NCBI GenBank assembly: GCA_020055645.1 | Contig: CM034546.1 | Location: 117,788,375 to 117,852,374 of the forward strand | Source of the DNA: Tomocerus qinae | Taxonomy: Eukaryota > Arthropoda > Collembola > Entomobryomorpha > Tomoceridae | DNA: 64,000 nucleotides | Direction of reading: 5' to 3' | Shown: positions 22,230 through 33,800 of the stretch, in pieces | How positions within the stretch are numbered: the first letter of the stretch is position 1 | Layout of the letters: every line of letters begins with the position of its first letter | Translations under genes and position numbers: made by a program | Notes under the pieces: model-generated | The model's database searches: none | What the model was told of the DNA's origin: nothing | What the model saw: only the letters and a program-made list of their open reading frames with translations

Positions 22230-24739
22230 ACGAATTTTTCCGATTCCCATTTACCCTCTATGATAATTTTTGCTGGTTGCCCAGCAACATCCCCATTTGT
22301 GGCAAAAACAATCTGAGTCTTTTGAAACATGCACCATTGCCTTAAGCTAAAATGTACACCCTTCTTAATACACGACTGATATTAATTACACGTTTACCAA
22401 ATGGTAGATAATTTGCTGAAGATAAAGCACAACATTTTTCTATTTCGATCGGAGAGAGCTAAATAAATTTCAATAGTGGTTTTAAATTTTCTTATGAGTA
22501 AACATTTTATTATAATTTAAATACCTGCTAATACTATTAATATTTTTTCAGTTCTATAACTTTATAGTTGGTGGACTTAAACTGCTGCACGTTTGACTAA
22601 ATGGCCTTATGGGTTCGCCCAGTTCAAATTTTAAAAATTTAAATAATTATGCAAGTAAAACCTTAAATATTTAATGTAGTAAGAAATTATAGAAGTAATC
22701 GTTCATTTCTCGGTGCCTACGCACATTCCTGACTTCCTCTGCAAAAAGCTACTTTTAAGATTTTAATCCTGCAGAGGATTATACGAAAAGTTTCTTATCT
22801 TTGTTGGTTGAATTTCAATTTATGAGCCTTATATGTAGTGAAAATTGAATTGTTTAGGGGTAGTAATTGGAGCTCAAATCATTAAGACAAGAGTAGAAAA
22901 AATCTAATTATAATGACTAAGCCAAGCCGCCTCAGACTTGCTGGGAGGTGGCAATTAACAATGGTAAGTATATGGACATAACTATAGTAGGGATTGTGCA
23001 ATTCCAAATTGAATAGGTATCTCTTGTTATAGCTGGACAACATTATCTAGACTAAAATGAACTAGGAAGCAAAAAGTAAAGCAGGTCTGCAAGGATCTTT
23101 AAGATTGGATAATGATAGCAGGAGAGTAGATAGTGTGGTCAGCTTTCCCATGCTGGTTTTACAATGGAGAGTTAATTAATTAAAGCTGTATCATTTGTGG
23201 ACGTGAACTAGAGTTAAGATGAGGTGATAGCTCATCATTTTCTACTGCATCTGAGATAAACCAAGGAAAAGCGAGGAACAACTGAGCAATTGAGTTTTTA
23301 GGTAAAAACGATTAGGCTTTGTGTATTTAATATTCCTTTGCACAGCAACAAAAACGAGTCCTCATTCTTATGCTGGGCGCATAGAAGATCTTTGCTTAGC
23401 AGTCCCTAAACGGGAAGATAAAATAAAATGCAGTGTAACAAAAAGACCACAGTTGTACTTTGAGAATCAAATAACAAAATGCGAGTACAAGATATTGTAA
23501 AGAAACAGACAGATTGAGGAGTCATTCCAAGTTTGTCTTGTCTAAAATTTTACTTGACAGCTCCGTCAGTCATTGAGTAGACCAGAGCTCTGAGACTACA
23601 CTCTATATACACACACACCATTATTAACCAGAATTTCATCAACAAACCTCCGACTAACTAACATAGGGTTATTCTCACAGTATTCCTGCCTTCTATTCAA
23701 TATTAATGTGTAACTAACGCATAATTTTACAACTAGAAGAAAAAAGCATTTCGAATTCACATCCTTTTTCTTATTCATCATGCATGCACGTTTCTAGCTG
23801 ACTGTGCCATGCATTTACTCTCCTCCTGGCCATAGAAATATTAATGCAACAAGAGCTTTAATAAGATATGCAGCAGTATTAGAGTAATTAATTATGCTCA
23901 AGTGTGTAAGTAGTGCTTACTATCACCAGGGTATACAGGGACTGATAAAATTCATATTATAACTAACACAGTTCCTTACTCACTTATGATATCAATAAAT
24001 CACCTAGACATGAACTGAAGGAAGTGGATATCAGTATAATAGTACCATAATTATAATACAATAGATAACTGCTACGAAAAGACTGAAAATTAAGTATTTT
24101 ACTTTTTGAATTACCATTACCTTCCATCATTCCATGCTGGATTTAGATACATGTCAGATTTGAGATTTTAATTTCTTAACGACAATATTCATTTTGAAGA
24201 AGTTTAATTTTTTACGTTACTCAATTGTCTGTAGATTACATAGTGTTCAATTAGGTGTTTGCACTAATGTTACTAAGTTAAAATTCTGAAAAAGTAAAAC
24301 TTTAATGTTGCAAATTGCAAAGCTAAATTGGTTGTTCGTGTTCGAAGCTTTACCAAGCAGTGTTTAAAGTGTATGTGACAAGTTTAAGAATATTTTCAAG
24401 ATATTTGCTATTGCAGCTTATAATTGAATTTAGAAAAGGTGCAATTAAATATTAGTTGCATGTAGTTAGTGATTACAGTTGATATCTAATGTATTTATGT
24501 GCTTACATGATAAGTATGTGGTAGTTGTGCATAGTATACATAGGTTCCTAATTAATTACTTCCACAGGTATTTATATTATGTGCCGACAGTATGCAATGC
24601 AGTAGTGAGGGTTGGGTAGTAAATAAGCTAAGTAATGTATGTATATAACAATATACACTTTAAGTAACATAGGAGATCGGAAAAGGGAGTGACAAAGGAA
24701 TTAATGGATGCAGTTGATTTCCTCTGGCAGCCTTATACT
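22230..24739. other. Gene-poor stretch
   Basis: No supported exon. A GC-richer 17-codon frame from ATG 22913 ends at a good donor (ATG then GTAAGT, 22963-22969), but there is no partner exon and I do not annotate it. A short (AC)n run lies at 23609-23619. Confidence 0.5.
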
Positions 24740-24747
24740 TATATAAG
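24740..24747 (+). promoter_or_regulatory. Candidate TATA box
   Basis: TATATAAG lies 57 nt upstream of the ATG of the small frame at 24797, a spacing that would place transcription start about 25-30 nt before the ATG. TATA-like words are frequent in AT-rich DNA. Confidence 0.25.
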
Positions 24748-24796
24748 TAAACGGACATTCTTACTTCCCATTTAGTAAAGGCATAATGTAATTAAA

Positions 24797-25000
24797 ATGA
24801 CAAAGGTAGCTGTAGCCAGTCAAAACAGGTTTAGAAGTTGTCATATAGGACGCACAAATATAGAACTTCTCAGGAATTCGAAAGTTGCAAGCAAAACGTG
24901 GTCGTTTTACGAGAGTGTGCTCAGCAGTGTCACTTACTACATTATTGTGCTCATCCTCATTCCATTATTGTGGGGAGCCATAGAGAGAATGAGCCGATGA
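24797..25000 (+). CDS. Candidate small single-pass membrane protein, 67 aa
   Basis: The ATG has AAA before it (favourable -3 A) and a TATA-like box 57 nt upstream. The 67-codon frame begins MTKVAVASQNRFRSC and has a hydrophobic helix at about residues 42-60 (YYIIVLILIPLLWGAIE), followed by a short basic end (RMSR), as in tail-anchored or small integral membrane proteins. A second frame overlapping it (to 25092) is Cys-rich and also open, which weakens the call because both cannot be coding by the same logic. No homologue is recognised. No canonical poly(A) signal follows closely. Confidence 0.28.
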   Translation: MTKVAVASQNRFRSCHIGRTNIELLRNSKVASKTWSFYESVLSSVTYYIIVLILIPLLWGAIERMSR

Positions 25001-25460
25001 GGAACGTAATATTTATTCTGATGTGTTTCCGATACAAATCAAGCAGTTCCGCATATAGAAGGTATGCACCAGAAGTCTACTGTGAGGTATGAAAAAAAGT
25101 TGTTGCTACAGACAAGTTATGTTGAGAGTTGCATTGTTAATTTAAATATTCCTGTTTTGAAGAGTTTTATTTGTCCTGTCTTAGCATAAGTGTCAATAGG
25201 TAAGTGTATTTACGGATGTTTAGTCTGATAATGCAACATCTTAGATTTGAAACCGGTTTAAACGCCAGTGTGCCATTCCAAGAGAGGCCAAACTACAATT
25301 AGGCTCATTTAGTTCTATATATAGAAATGAAAGTAAAATGAAGTATACATACCTTCATCTGTGAGCGGTACTAATCTAGTGAGCAAGTTTAGTCTACTTC
25401 TCAATCTTATGGAAAGCTTGGTTAATTAAGTAATACTCCTTGGTATTGTCAAACATAGCA

Positions 25461-25946
25461 TTAATAATGTATTAAAAGAATTGCTCTAATTTTTGTAGCA
25501 AAACTTTTGCAACAACAATACAATGGTCAAAATGGTCAAAATGGCTAAAATGGACAAAATATCAGTATACAGTTACTTAGACTAGCAAATGAAATTTAAA
25601 ATATTTAGAGAATGAAATATGGCCTAAAACCAATGAAACACTATTCTACTAACATCAGACTACAGAATGACACTCTCTAATCATTTTTAACTGCAATCTT
25701 TAGAAAGTTGTATTTGTTGTTTACTTTTGCAGTAAAAGCTACCTTGGGGTCTCAATTTACCCCAAACAGGCATTTTGTCCATTTTGACCATTTTGACCAC
25801 TTTTTAATTTTTTTTGACCGGGCCATTTTGACCATTATGACCATTATGACCACTAGTGGTTTTAACCACTGCACAACACTGTTAATAATGTATTAAAAGA
25901 ATTGCTCTAATTTTTGTAGCAAAACTTTTGCAACAACAATACAATG
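25461..25946. repeat. Identical 65-bp direct repeats flanking a 356-bp insert with 9-bp motif arrays
   Basis: The 65-bp copies at 25461-25525 and 25882-25946 are identical base for base. The insert between them holds arrays of the 9-mer GGTCAAAAT and variants: four forward units at 25525-25560, three inverted units at 25772-25798 and three more inverted at 25825-25851, followed by the small palindrome CCACTAGTGG. Inverted subterminal arrays of short motifs resemble transposase-binding sites of DNA transposons, but a 65-bp target duplication would be unusual. A tandem duplication around the array is the alternative. Confidence 0.7.
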
Positions 25947-28900
25947 TGTACGCAAATAAAGAACAAACACGAAATGCGTTGAAAAATTGCACGTTTATCG
26001 TGAGAAACTGATAAATAAAGATTAGACAATAGTTATAGGAGTTGATTAGTCTGGCTGCCCAAGTTTACAGAGACTGTCTCTAATCTTGAGATAATTTTAT
26101 TAGGACAGTAGCTCTCAATCTGTGTATAATGTCCCTCTACTATATACATTTGCATTCCCGTAGCCTATATAGTGGTTTACAGGTGTACTACTACTATGCA
26201 TTAATCCCGAAATGTGCGTAGAAGCATTATTAGGCGAGACAAGTGCATGTTACAGTATTTTCAATAGAAATAGAAGTCAAGAATACATTTATGCTGCAAT
26301 TACAAGAGCAGTAGCTCTGCGTATCTTTAAACTAGATATATTAAAAGAGGATGGAGACAAGGTAAGACAGTAGTAATGCACTGCACTCGAACATGCGATG
26401 CAAGTTGTACAATGTTATGGTTCTCTGAAATAAACCGTTGTAAGAGTCTGTCATGTGGAACACCCGCTCACTCACATTCACGTCAACTCGAAACTCACCT
26501 GCTTTGCTTTGGTTTTCTTTGCTTTATATTAAACTGACTTGAATTAGGTATAGACATTTCTTACTTCTGACTTGGTTTTCCTTACAAATGCCCATTTATA
26601 TTACGAATGTGATAGTTACGGACGATATCATAGTTCATTCAATTCATTTTGCGTTCAATCCCTTTGGTTTGGTGCAGCTATCATCCGTGGCATGCTTTTC
26701 TTACTATATCTCACACTGTATAATAGACAATCCCAATGAATTAACAACATAGAAACTCATAGCGTACGTATATACGTACGTTATTTCTATACCTACACAT
26801 CTTCGACGTACGTAAACGTAAACTACGTAAACGTATAAGACGTCCCACCTACTATAAGTTTACGACGGATGGATGCAGTGCTTGTGCCTTGTATTTGTTG
26901 TGCTCTCCTCAATGCATTATTGTATACACACAGAGATATCTGAGGTGAGTCAGGAGCTCAACTCTTTCCCTCGCGACTTGACTTGACTTGCAAAGCTATC
27001 AGTAGTGATCCACACACCTCAGACCACACTTCCTTTAGCCCACATTACGTTTTCACAGACAAGAGCCGAGGAGAGCAGTTCAGTAGTGTTGTTTGTTACT
27101 CGGTTTGATTCGTGCTATACAATACACTCACATTACCCAAGCATGTGAGGTGACAATTCTTTATGTACCAGTGAGACACTAACTTCATCAAACCCGGATA
27201 AGTGCTCCTCTACCCGGTTTTCCCAATTTTCAGTTTACACGGATTTATCTGAGTGAGTGAAATATATATTTTATTGTCTCATCCTGGAATTATTATCTGT
27301 TCCATACTACAATTGCAAATTATTTTTATCAACAGTGAGAATCAATATCTTTCTAAATAATCTTACTATTGAAGTGATCTTAAGTATTTACTATTTTTAG
27401 GACTTATACCCAAAGAGATTCGTTAGTAATAGTAGAAAAATTATACATTGATTATTGGATTGATAGGTCAGAAAAATTATTAGAAAATTCGTTAGGTTTT
27501 TATGTATTATCATTTTAGTAGACAGTTGCTCTCTTCGTAAGGATAACAATAGCCATTGACTATACACATTGTATTGAAATACCCGAAGTGCAGTGCAGCT
27601 GACGTTATACAAGCTGACATTTATGTGCAGTTGGACTGAGAAGCAATAATCCTTTTAAATGAAACACAGATGAAAAGTAACAGCCGGGTAGGGTAGCTTT
27701 TGTAGGCAGTTCCTTTATGTACAGGTATCTTCAACTTTTGTATGGAGTTTGTAAGGAAATTAGTATTACTCAGTTGAGAACATGGACTTTTTGACTTTCC
27801 TGTGCACCGTAATGAAATAGGTTATTCTGGAAGGGTGAAATCCTAAACGGTTCGTGCTGTAGTAAAACCACTATTTATGACCAATACTGATTGTGGGCAC
27901 TCGGAACATGCAGGATGAGATCCACTCTGCCTAGACGAGGATGTTATGGGGCTCAATTCAACCCTCTGTTTCCGGAATACCTTTCCACTAGTTTATTGTT
28001 CTACATTTTAGGCAGTGCAAGGTGTGAGGGTAGTAGATGAGAAAATAAAAGCAAGATTATCATTACCAATTGCCTACTGTATCTCCCTAAATCAACATTT
28101 ATTTTTCACAAGGGACACTTTTTATAATTTATTTTTTTAGATAATTCTTTTATATTTTTTCATCACTTAAAATAAATTCGTGTTCCGATTTAAATTGTAT
28201 TGAAATATAAATCAGGTATTTATATTGGCCATATATTGTTTAAAACTTGATAAATGTAAAACTTAAACAGGATGGTTAATTTCAATTAATTTTCATGGTC
28301 AGAGTAGATCGATTGACATTCTGTTAGATATAGAATAGAAGTGAATCTTATATCCAGTATTTTTATTACCCGTCATAATTAATTCCCGTAATAATTGAGT
28401 AAATTGTAGGAAATAGCGTATGGCTTAAATACATGTAGGTATTTAGGCAGAAAGAAGGTAAATTGTGCATTGTGCATACCCATAAATTCTTTTCTCTCAT
28501 CTCATCAACATAAATATCTAAGCGAACCGGCAAATAAAATAGAACCCGTAATAAAATGCTTTCGTCCACATCAAGGCATAATAAGCTGCAACTGAATAAA
28601 AATGTTCCTCATGAACCGAAACAGTATCAAGTTAAACTTTCGAGAAAATAAAGCACAGCTGAAAATAAAAACATTATATCAAACTTTGTAAACCATGAAG
28701 AAGCACGGATACTCATCCTGAACTCTTTTATAATAAGAGTATATATATAGAAGTTATAAATGAAACTGTGTCTGTATTGTATGTGTAGAGGGGTAACAAT
28801 ATTAGAATCGACAGGATGATAATAATAGTAAGTGGTAAATAGGAAGGAATGAGAGTCAAACATCATAATATAGAGGAGAGTACAGCAAGCAAAAGGAGAA

Positions 28901-30398
28901 TATGTATGTAGTGCTGCAAATTGCAATCCGAGAGCAATAATTTCCACTGACTGAATTTATAACTGACCAACAAGTAAAGTAACAGGCTGGTTTGGTTTCG
29001 TTGTTTGGACGGCTGGTTGGTTGGTGTTATGGTAGGGATATTAAATATATATAGAACTATTAGTTTCGGAATTCTTCCTTTTCTGCTGAGGTCCATATGA
29101 ACATCCTCAGCTAAGCTTAACTATCAGTTTGTCTACTTACTCTGTCTTATCTCTCCGTTCCGTTCTCTCCTAATGGAAGTATATCTAACAATGTATCTCT
29201 CTGTACAATAGAAAGGTAAGCACAGGGATGTTAAAGAGAATCCAAGAAACTCAAACTTTGTTTTATATTAAGTACAAATTATGTTGTATTATATCCCGTC
29301 TATGGTTTGTCGGATTGTGGTTGCATTTCCACCTACATGCTTTGGCTTCTTCCGGAGTGATAAAATAAAAGCTTTTTTGTCAAAAATTCTATTTCATTCA
29401 CTTATACCAAGATATACATTGTTTTATACCTTCTATACCTATCAGATTAACTTTTTGTCCAATTCTCCTTGGCTCCTCTTAGGTTTACGCAGTCTGACTT
29501 CGTCTCAACGTATTCAAATACTTTTAAGTGCATATTATTGCACATTAATGTATTATTTCTTAACTAACCTTCCTTTTCGTCAGATTGACGTTAGTTTTCG
29601 GATTGTTTTCACACAAATGAACCACTAGGGCACGTGTTGTCTTCTACTAATGAGTCAAATAATACGTACGTAATATTCGAGTTCAAGATTGTTCTATCGT
29701 GTTATATTAAACAGGAATATTGTGGTACAGGATGATTTGAGATTTCTAAATTATTAGCTATACATGCAATGCAAAGTAACATATTTCTCAACTCTACTAT
29801 GTAAATACAATGCTAGGAAAGTCATTCGTAGAAAATAAAATAACAGTAGTGTCCATTTCGGCTGAATTTACTATGAAGGAGTCAAGTCAAATGGAGGATG
29901 TATGTAATACTTTAGTTAATGAAATAATACATGCACAGCTCAGTGCAAATATAGGAAATGGTAATACAACAATGTAGTACAATACTGTGTTAAATACAGC
30001 TAACGGAGAGCGACAAGCTTAAACTTTAAACACTCGCATGAGACGAGTTAAGTATTTGCACGTATCTCACTCCCTGTTACTCATAATAGTGTGTGTGTGT
30101 AAAGAATTGTTTGTATTAAGTAGTGTACCTATTTAAGTATGTTACTTGTGGGTAAATATTTTCTTATTCATAAAGTAAGTCGAGTTATTATACAAGAAGA
30201 CCATGTATTATGTCTGGCTTATTTAACGAATGCCATGATTTTTGTCTTACTACTACAGAAACTTCTTTTAGTGCAGCACTTTATGTATAGAGATAAGATA
30301 AACTACTACAAAGTGTGTATAATCTATTTGTGCTACAATTGAAATGCGTCTTAAAATGACAACAATTTGTCTAATTATTATTTTTTTTGAATTTGCAG
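25947..30398 (+). promoter_or_regulatory. Upstream region of the gene with its first coding exon at 30672
   Basis: No coding exon is supported. The stretch at about 26880-27170 is richer in C and G and contains GTTCAGTAGTG, an arthropod-type TCAGT initiator word, followed at about 27149 by GAG/GTGACA, a possible donor. It is the best local candidate for the promoter and untranslated first exon of the downstream gene, whose exon at 30399 opens with a 3' splice site. Frames here are Tyr/Leu/Ser-rich and probably chance. A (GT)5 run lies at about 30089-30100. Confidence 0.25.
26763..26842. promoter_or_regulatory. ACGT-rich palindrome cluster
   Basis: A perfect 18-bp palindrome, CGTACGTATATACGTACG, at 26763-26780 is followed within 30 nt by ACGTACGTAAACGTAAAC, CTACGTAAACGT and GACGTC up to 26842. 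The repeated ACGT cores resemble binding sites for bZIP factors of the CREB/ATF type. It lies just upstream of a CG-richer, promoter-like stretch (about 26880-27170). Confidence 0.35.
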
Positions 30399-30671
30399 GA
30401 ATTCGTTTTAATTTACGGATACATCTTATGGTAATTGGAACAGTGATTATGCTGCCGTTTGACTCTAGCGGCCATTAGTGGCCGTCCCAGTGGGAACAAA
30501 TCAAGTTTAGTTTGACGAGTGACAAAATAAAACAATGTGCCAGACAAATACTGGATGATCAATTGTGTTTTGTGTTGAAAATTACGAATTGAATTGAGAA
30601 ATTCGAAATAACTATTCTAAGTGTGAGCTAAGGAAGGAAAAAGTTTGACAGTAATTGAAAAATCATACAAA
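30399..30671 (+). other. 5' UTR part of exon with three short uORFs
   Basis: A T-rich tract and GAATTTGCAG precede 30399, so the exon starts by splicing and an upstream untranslated exon must exist. Three upstream reading frames occur: 30428-30478 (16 codons), 30535-30558 (7 codons) and 30555-30578 (7 codons); the last two overlap as ATGA. The first uORF's stop lies in the loop of a hairpin, CGGCCA-TTAG-TGGCCG, at 30469-30484. An in-frame TGA at 30624-30626 closes the main frame upstream. Such uORFs usually lower translation of the main frame; that role here is inferred. Confidence 0.55.
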
Positions 30672-30828
30672 ATGTGGTGTAAAACGGACACATCAGCCAA
30701 CTGCTCATTAGCAGGCAGCAGAAAATTAAGTAGAAGACACAGGTTGGGCACTAGTACAGTTTGGTGGGCTGGAGTATTGCTCTCAGCACTTGTTCTTCTC
30801 ACTTGCTCATATGCGGATCCCTCTGAAG
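30672..30828 (+). CDS. First coding exon (signal peptide) of a secreted or membrane protein; rest not found
   Basis: The ATG at 30672 is preceded by ACAAA, and an in-frame TGA lies 46 nt upstream. It encodes 52 codons plus one base and ends at the strong donor GAAG/GTAAGA (phase 1). The peptide begins MWCKTDTSANCSL, has a strongly basic stretch (RKLSRRHR), a hydrophobic core WWAGVLLSALVLLTCSYA and then ADPSEG, which fits a long-n-region signal peptide cleaved near SYA or a signal anchor. A phase-1 intron right after a signal peptide is typical of modular extracellular proteins (Ig, EGF or LDL-receptor families). The family cannot be told from this exon alone. No later exon was found up to 64000, so the next intron probably exceeds 33 kb. 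Confidence 0.72.
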
Positions 30829-33800
30829 GTAAGATAAATGATTTTAATTGGCAATCAATCTAAACTAGTATAGTTTCTATTTAGTAACTAGATCTAACTC
30901 GGGATGACATTTGTTCACACTCCGTTAGATATTGTATTAGATTCCTAAGCAAGTATGTTCAGCTGTCTTTGCCAAATAACAAAGTCAATGCCGCTGGGTG
31001 GGAGAAAGATTTACTCAATGGTTATGTAAAATCACATCTGTATAACTTTAGATAATATAGATAGATACCTATATAGTAAAAAATATCTAATACATAATGA
31101 TGACTGTCGGTATGTTTTGCAGATAGTTAGGTACTAATACGTAGGTAGGTACTATTTGTTTATTATCTCTAGTTAGCGATAAGAAGTCAAACCCCACAAG
31201 GAAAAAACCGATTTGCAAAAACCAAAACCAATAGCAAACCAAGTGCAACACGAACAAAGTCAAAAACAAAGACAATCAACCGGTTTCATCGTAATTAACA
31301 ATTTAGTCTGCACTCTCCTGCCTATACCTGCATTACTACATTACAATTGCAAACAAATGCTAACAAGCCGAAGCCGTAAAGCAAACGGAATATTGGTTAC
31401 ATTAGGTTAGCTGGGCTTTGGTTCATAGCTTTTTCTCAATCATAATATAGTAAGACAGATAGAGCAAAACAATGCAATCGATTCACACATTACTCATAAC
31501 AATCCTTACTTGTCAGTTCAGTCGAGTAGTAGAGCCAAAGCCTAGTCAACTTCATTTACTTGCCTTCTTTGGCAAGTATCTTGTTGAATGGTATATGGAG
31601 ACTCATTCATTCAAGTCAACTCAAATCAAAACTTGAGCATGCAGGAGTTGTTCGATAGAAAATGAAACATTTAATAGGTAATCATTAATCGCTAATCGAA
31701 TCTCATGATCTGAATTCCAATAGAGGAAATAATGCAAAGGGAATGGATTCGCACAATGTAGAGTACACCATAAGGTAAAGGCAAATCTTAGAGGACTTGA
31801 CTAGACCAGTTTCACTACTTAATGACCCATTGATTTTCCTTTGGCTTAAGTGTAGGGGGATTTGCACAGCAAATAGCATTGCAATTCTATCAGCTACGCC
31901 TATTAACAATCCACAGGTGTATATCTATAAACGAATGTTGACTCACTTATGCATTTTGAGGTAGCTCTGATGCATTGTACTCAGATAGATTGTTCAGCCA
32001 TTTACGCCGTCACTAATCTAACTATAGTTAGAACTGGGTAGCTTTAACGATGATATTCTGTCCTTTGTAAACACTGTATACAAACGTGTAATATAACGAA
32101 AAATTCTTTTAAAGCCTATTACACTACTATATTTACGAGCTAAGATATATAATACATAGTGTAACCAACAACTTATTCTTTTCAAACTGCTTAATAATCT
32201 TTGAGTGTATCTTGAACTAAAATCAAATGCAATCGAAATGAGAGAGAGAGTGTATTTATTATAACTACTAACTATATTGCCATGTATAACATACTATATA
32301 CATATAAAAGGAACCCATGTGGGTAGGTGCACATTCTAATGTCTACTAGGAAAAGAATTCGACACACTTCCATAATATTATTACGCTTTGGCTGACTGAG
32401 CTAAGGTTTGCTCTATCTTATCATTAGTTAGCATAGCAGCCTGTGGATAGGTGACTTGACGTTGACGATAAATGTTCAAACGACTGCCCTGCTTCTTCGT
32501 ATACTTATCCTTTGACTCTGATGATTTCCTTTGGCACGCGGACAATTATTATTGCTCAGTGCGTGTGAAATTTTGACTATAATTTTAAAGGAGGATTCCA
32601 TTAGCCAACAAAAGCCTTATCTTTATCGTCTATCGAAATAATCGTTTTCTGTTACTCATTAATGACTGCCCTAGCTATAATAACCAAGTTCGGCGTTGTT
32701 ACAAGTATCTACACACTCACAAGGGTACTTGGCGGTGGCAGTGCTTATTAACAGCACATTGAATAGAACAAGTTTCCATAAAATTGTTTATTTTACATTA
32801 AGAATTAGAACATATTATGATTCAGTACATTGACTGTTTATTATCACAGACTAAGTGATTCGCTGTTGCAATTTCAACTAGTTACTTACATTCATTCATT
32901 CACGTATTACATTAAGGAATAATGATGGCACTGTAGATTTATTTCTTAGCAGTAGGTACTTTGTAATGAATATCCTTTACCTTGTCTCTTACGTTGTCTA
33001 CGATGCTCTGTAATTATATATGTATTGAGACTGAGATGAGTCGACTAACTTGACTTGACTCACTTTCTCTGGAAATATTTCGGCAAGCTTGCAATGCAAC
33101 GTTCACGTAAGATAATACGATTGAAATCCAATATGTATTACTCTTCTGATGTGTGTAAACACTTATGCAGATTGAAAGAAAGTGACAACAAGTATCCACT
33201 TACCACATGCATGGAATTCAGTGACACTCAACCATTCATTATCATTTTCTATACTGTATTTCCTATACCATTCACATTCTGTATACACTCATTCATTGTC
33301 ACTCATAAATTATACAGTATTTGTGTAATTATCTTTTATTTGTGTATAGTAACAAGTTGCTTGTTGATCTTGGTGGACATTTATTCATGTATGCATGTGT
33401 AGAAATTCAGAATTTCATTACTTCTGCCTCGCGCTTCCTTATGTCAAAGAACACAATAAAAAATTATAAATCCAAAATCAATTTTTCAATATATTTCCTT
33501 CTTTATGATATTGCGTCTGAGTGTACACTGTATAGGTGCATGAATGTGGATCTTACCTTGTAAATGACAAAAATATTCATTGAAAAATATATTTACATTG
33601 TCAACTGACTTTCGATAACTTTCTGCCAGTAATACCAGTTAAGTTCAGTAGTTGGCCCTGTACAAAGGTGAAATTGTCGGCTGCAAAAGTATTGAATTTA
33701 TTAAGTATGAATAAAGTAGTGCAAACCTTGTAAGTTGTGTATAGATATAAATAAAGTAGGTATAGTTGGAAATTTATTTCTATAAATACCTGTTGCTTTT

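Noticed and set aside
22913-22963. 17-codon ATG exon ending in a consensus donor GTAAGT
   Set aside because: Good donor and coding-like codons, but too short, no partner exon and no promoter evidence.
25708-25896. 62-codon frame with a repeated His-Phe-Asp pattern
   Set aside because: The pattern is produced by the 9-bp motif arrays, not by a protein.
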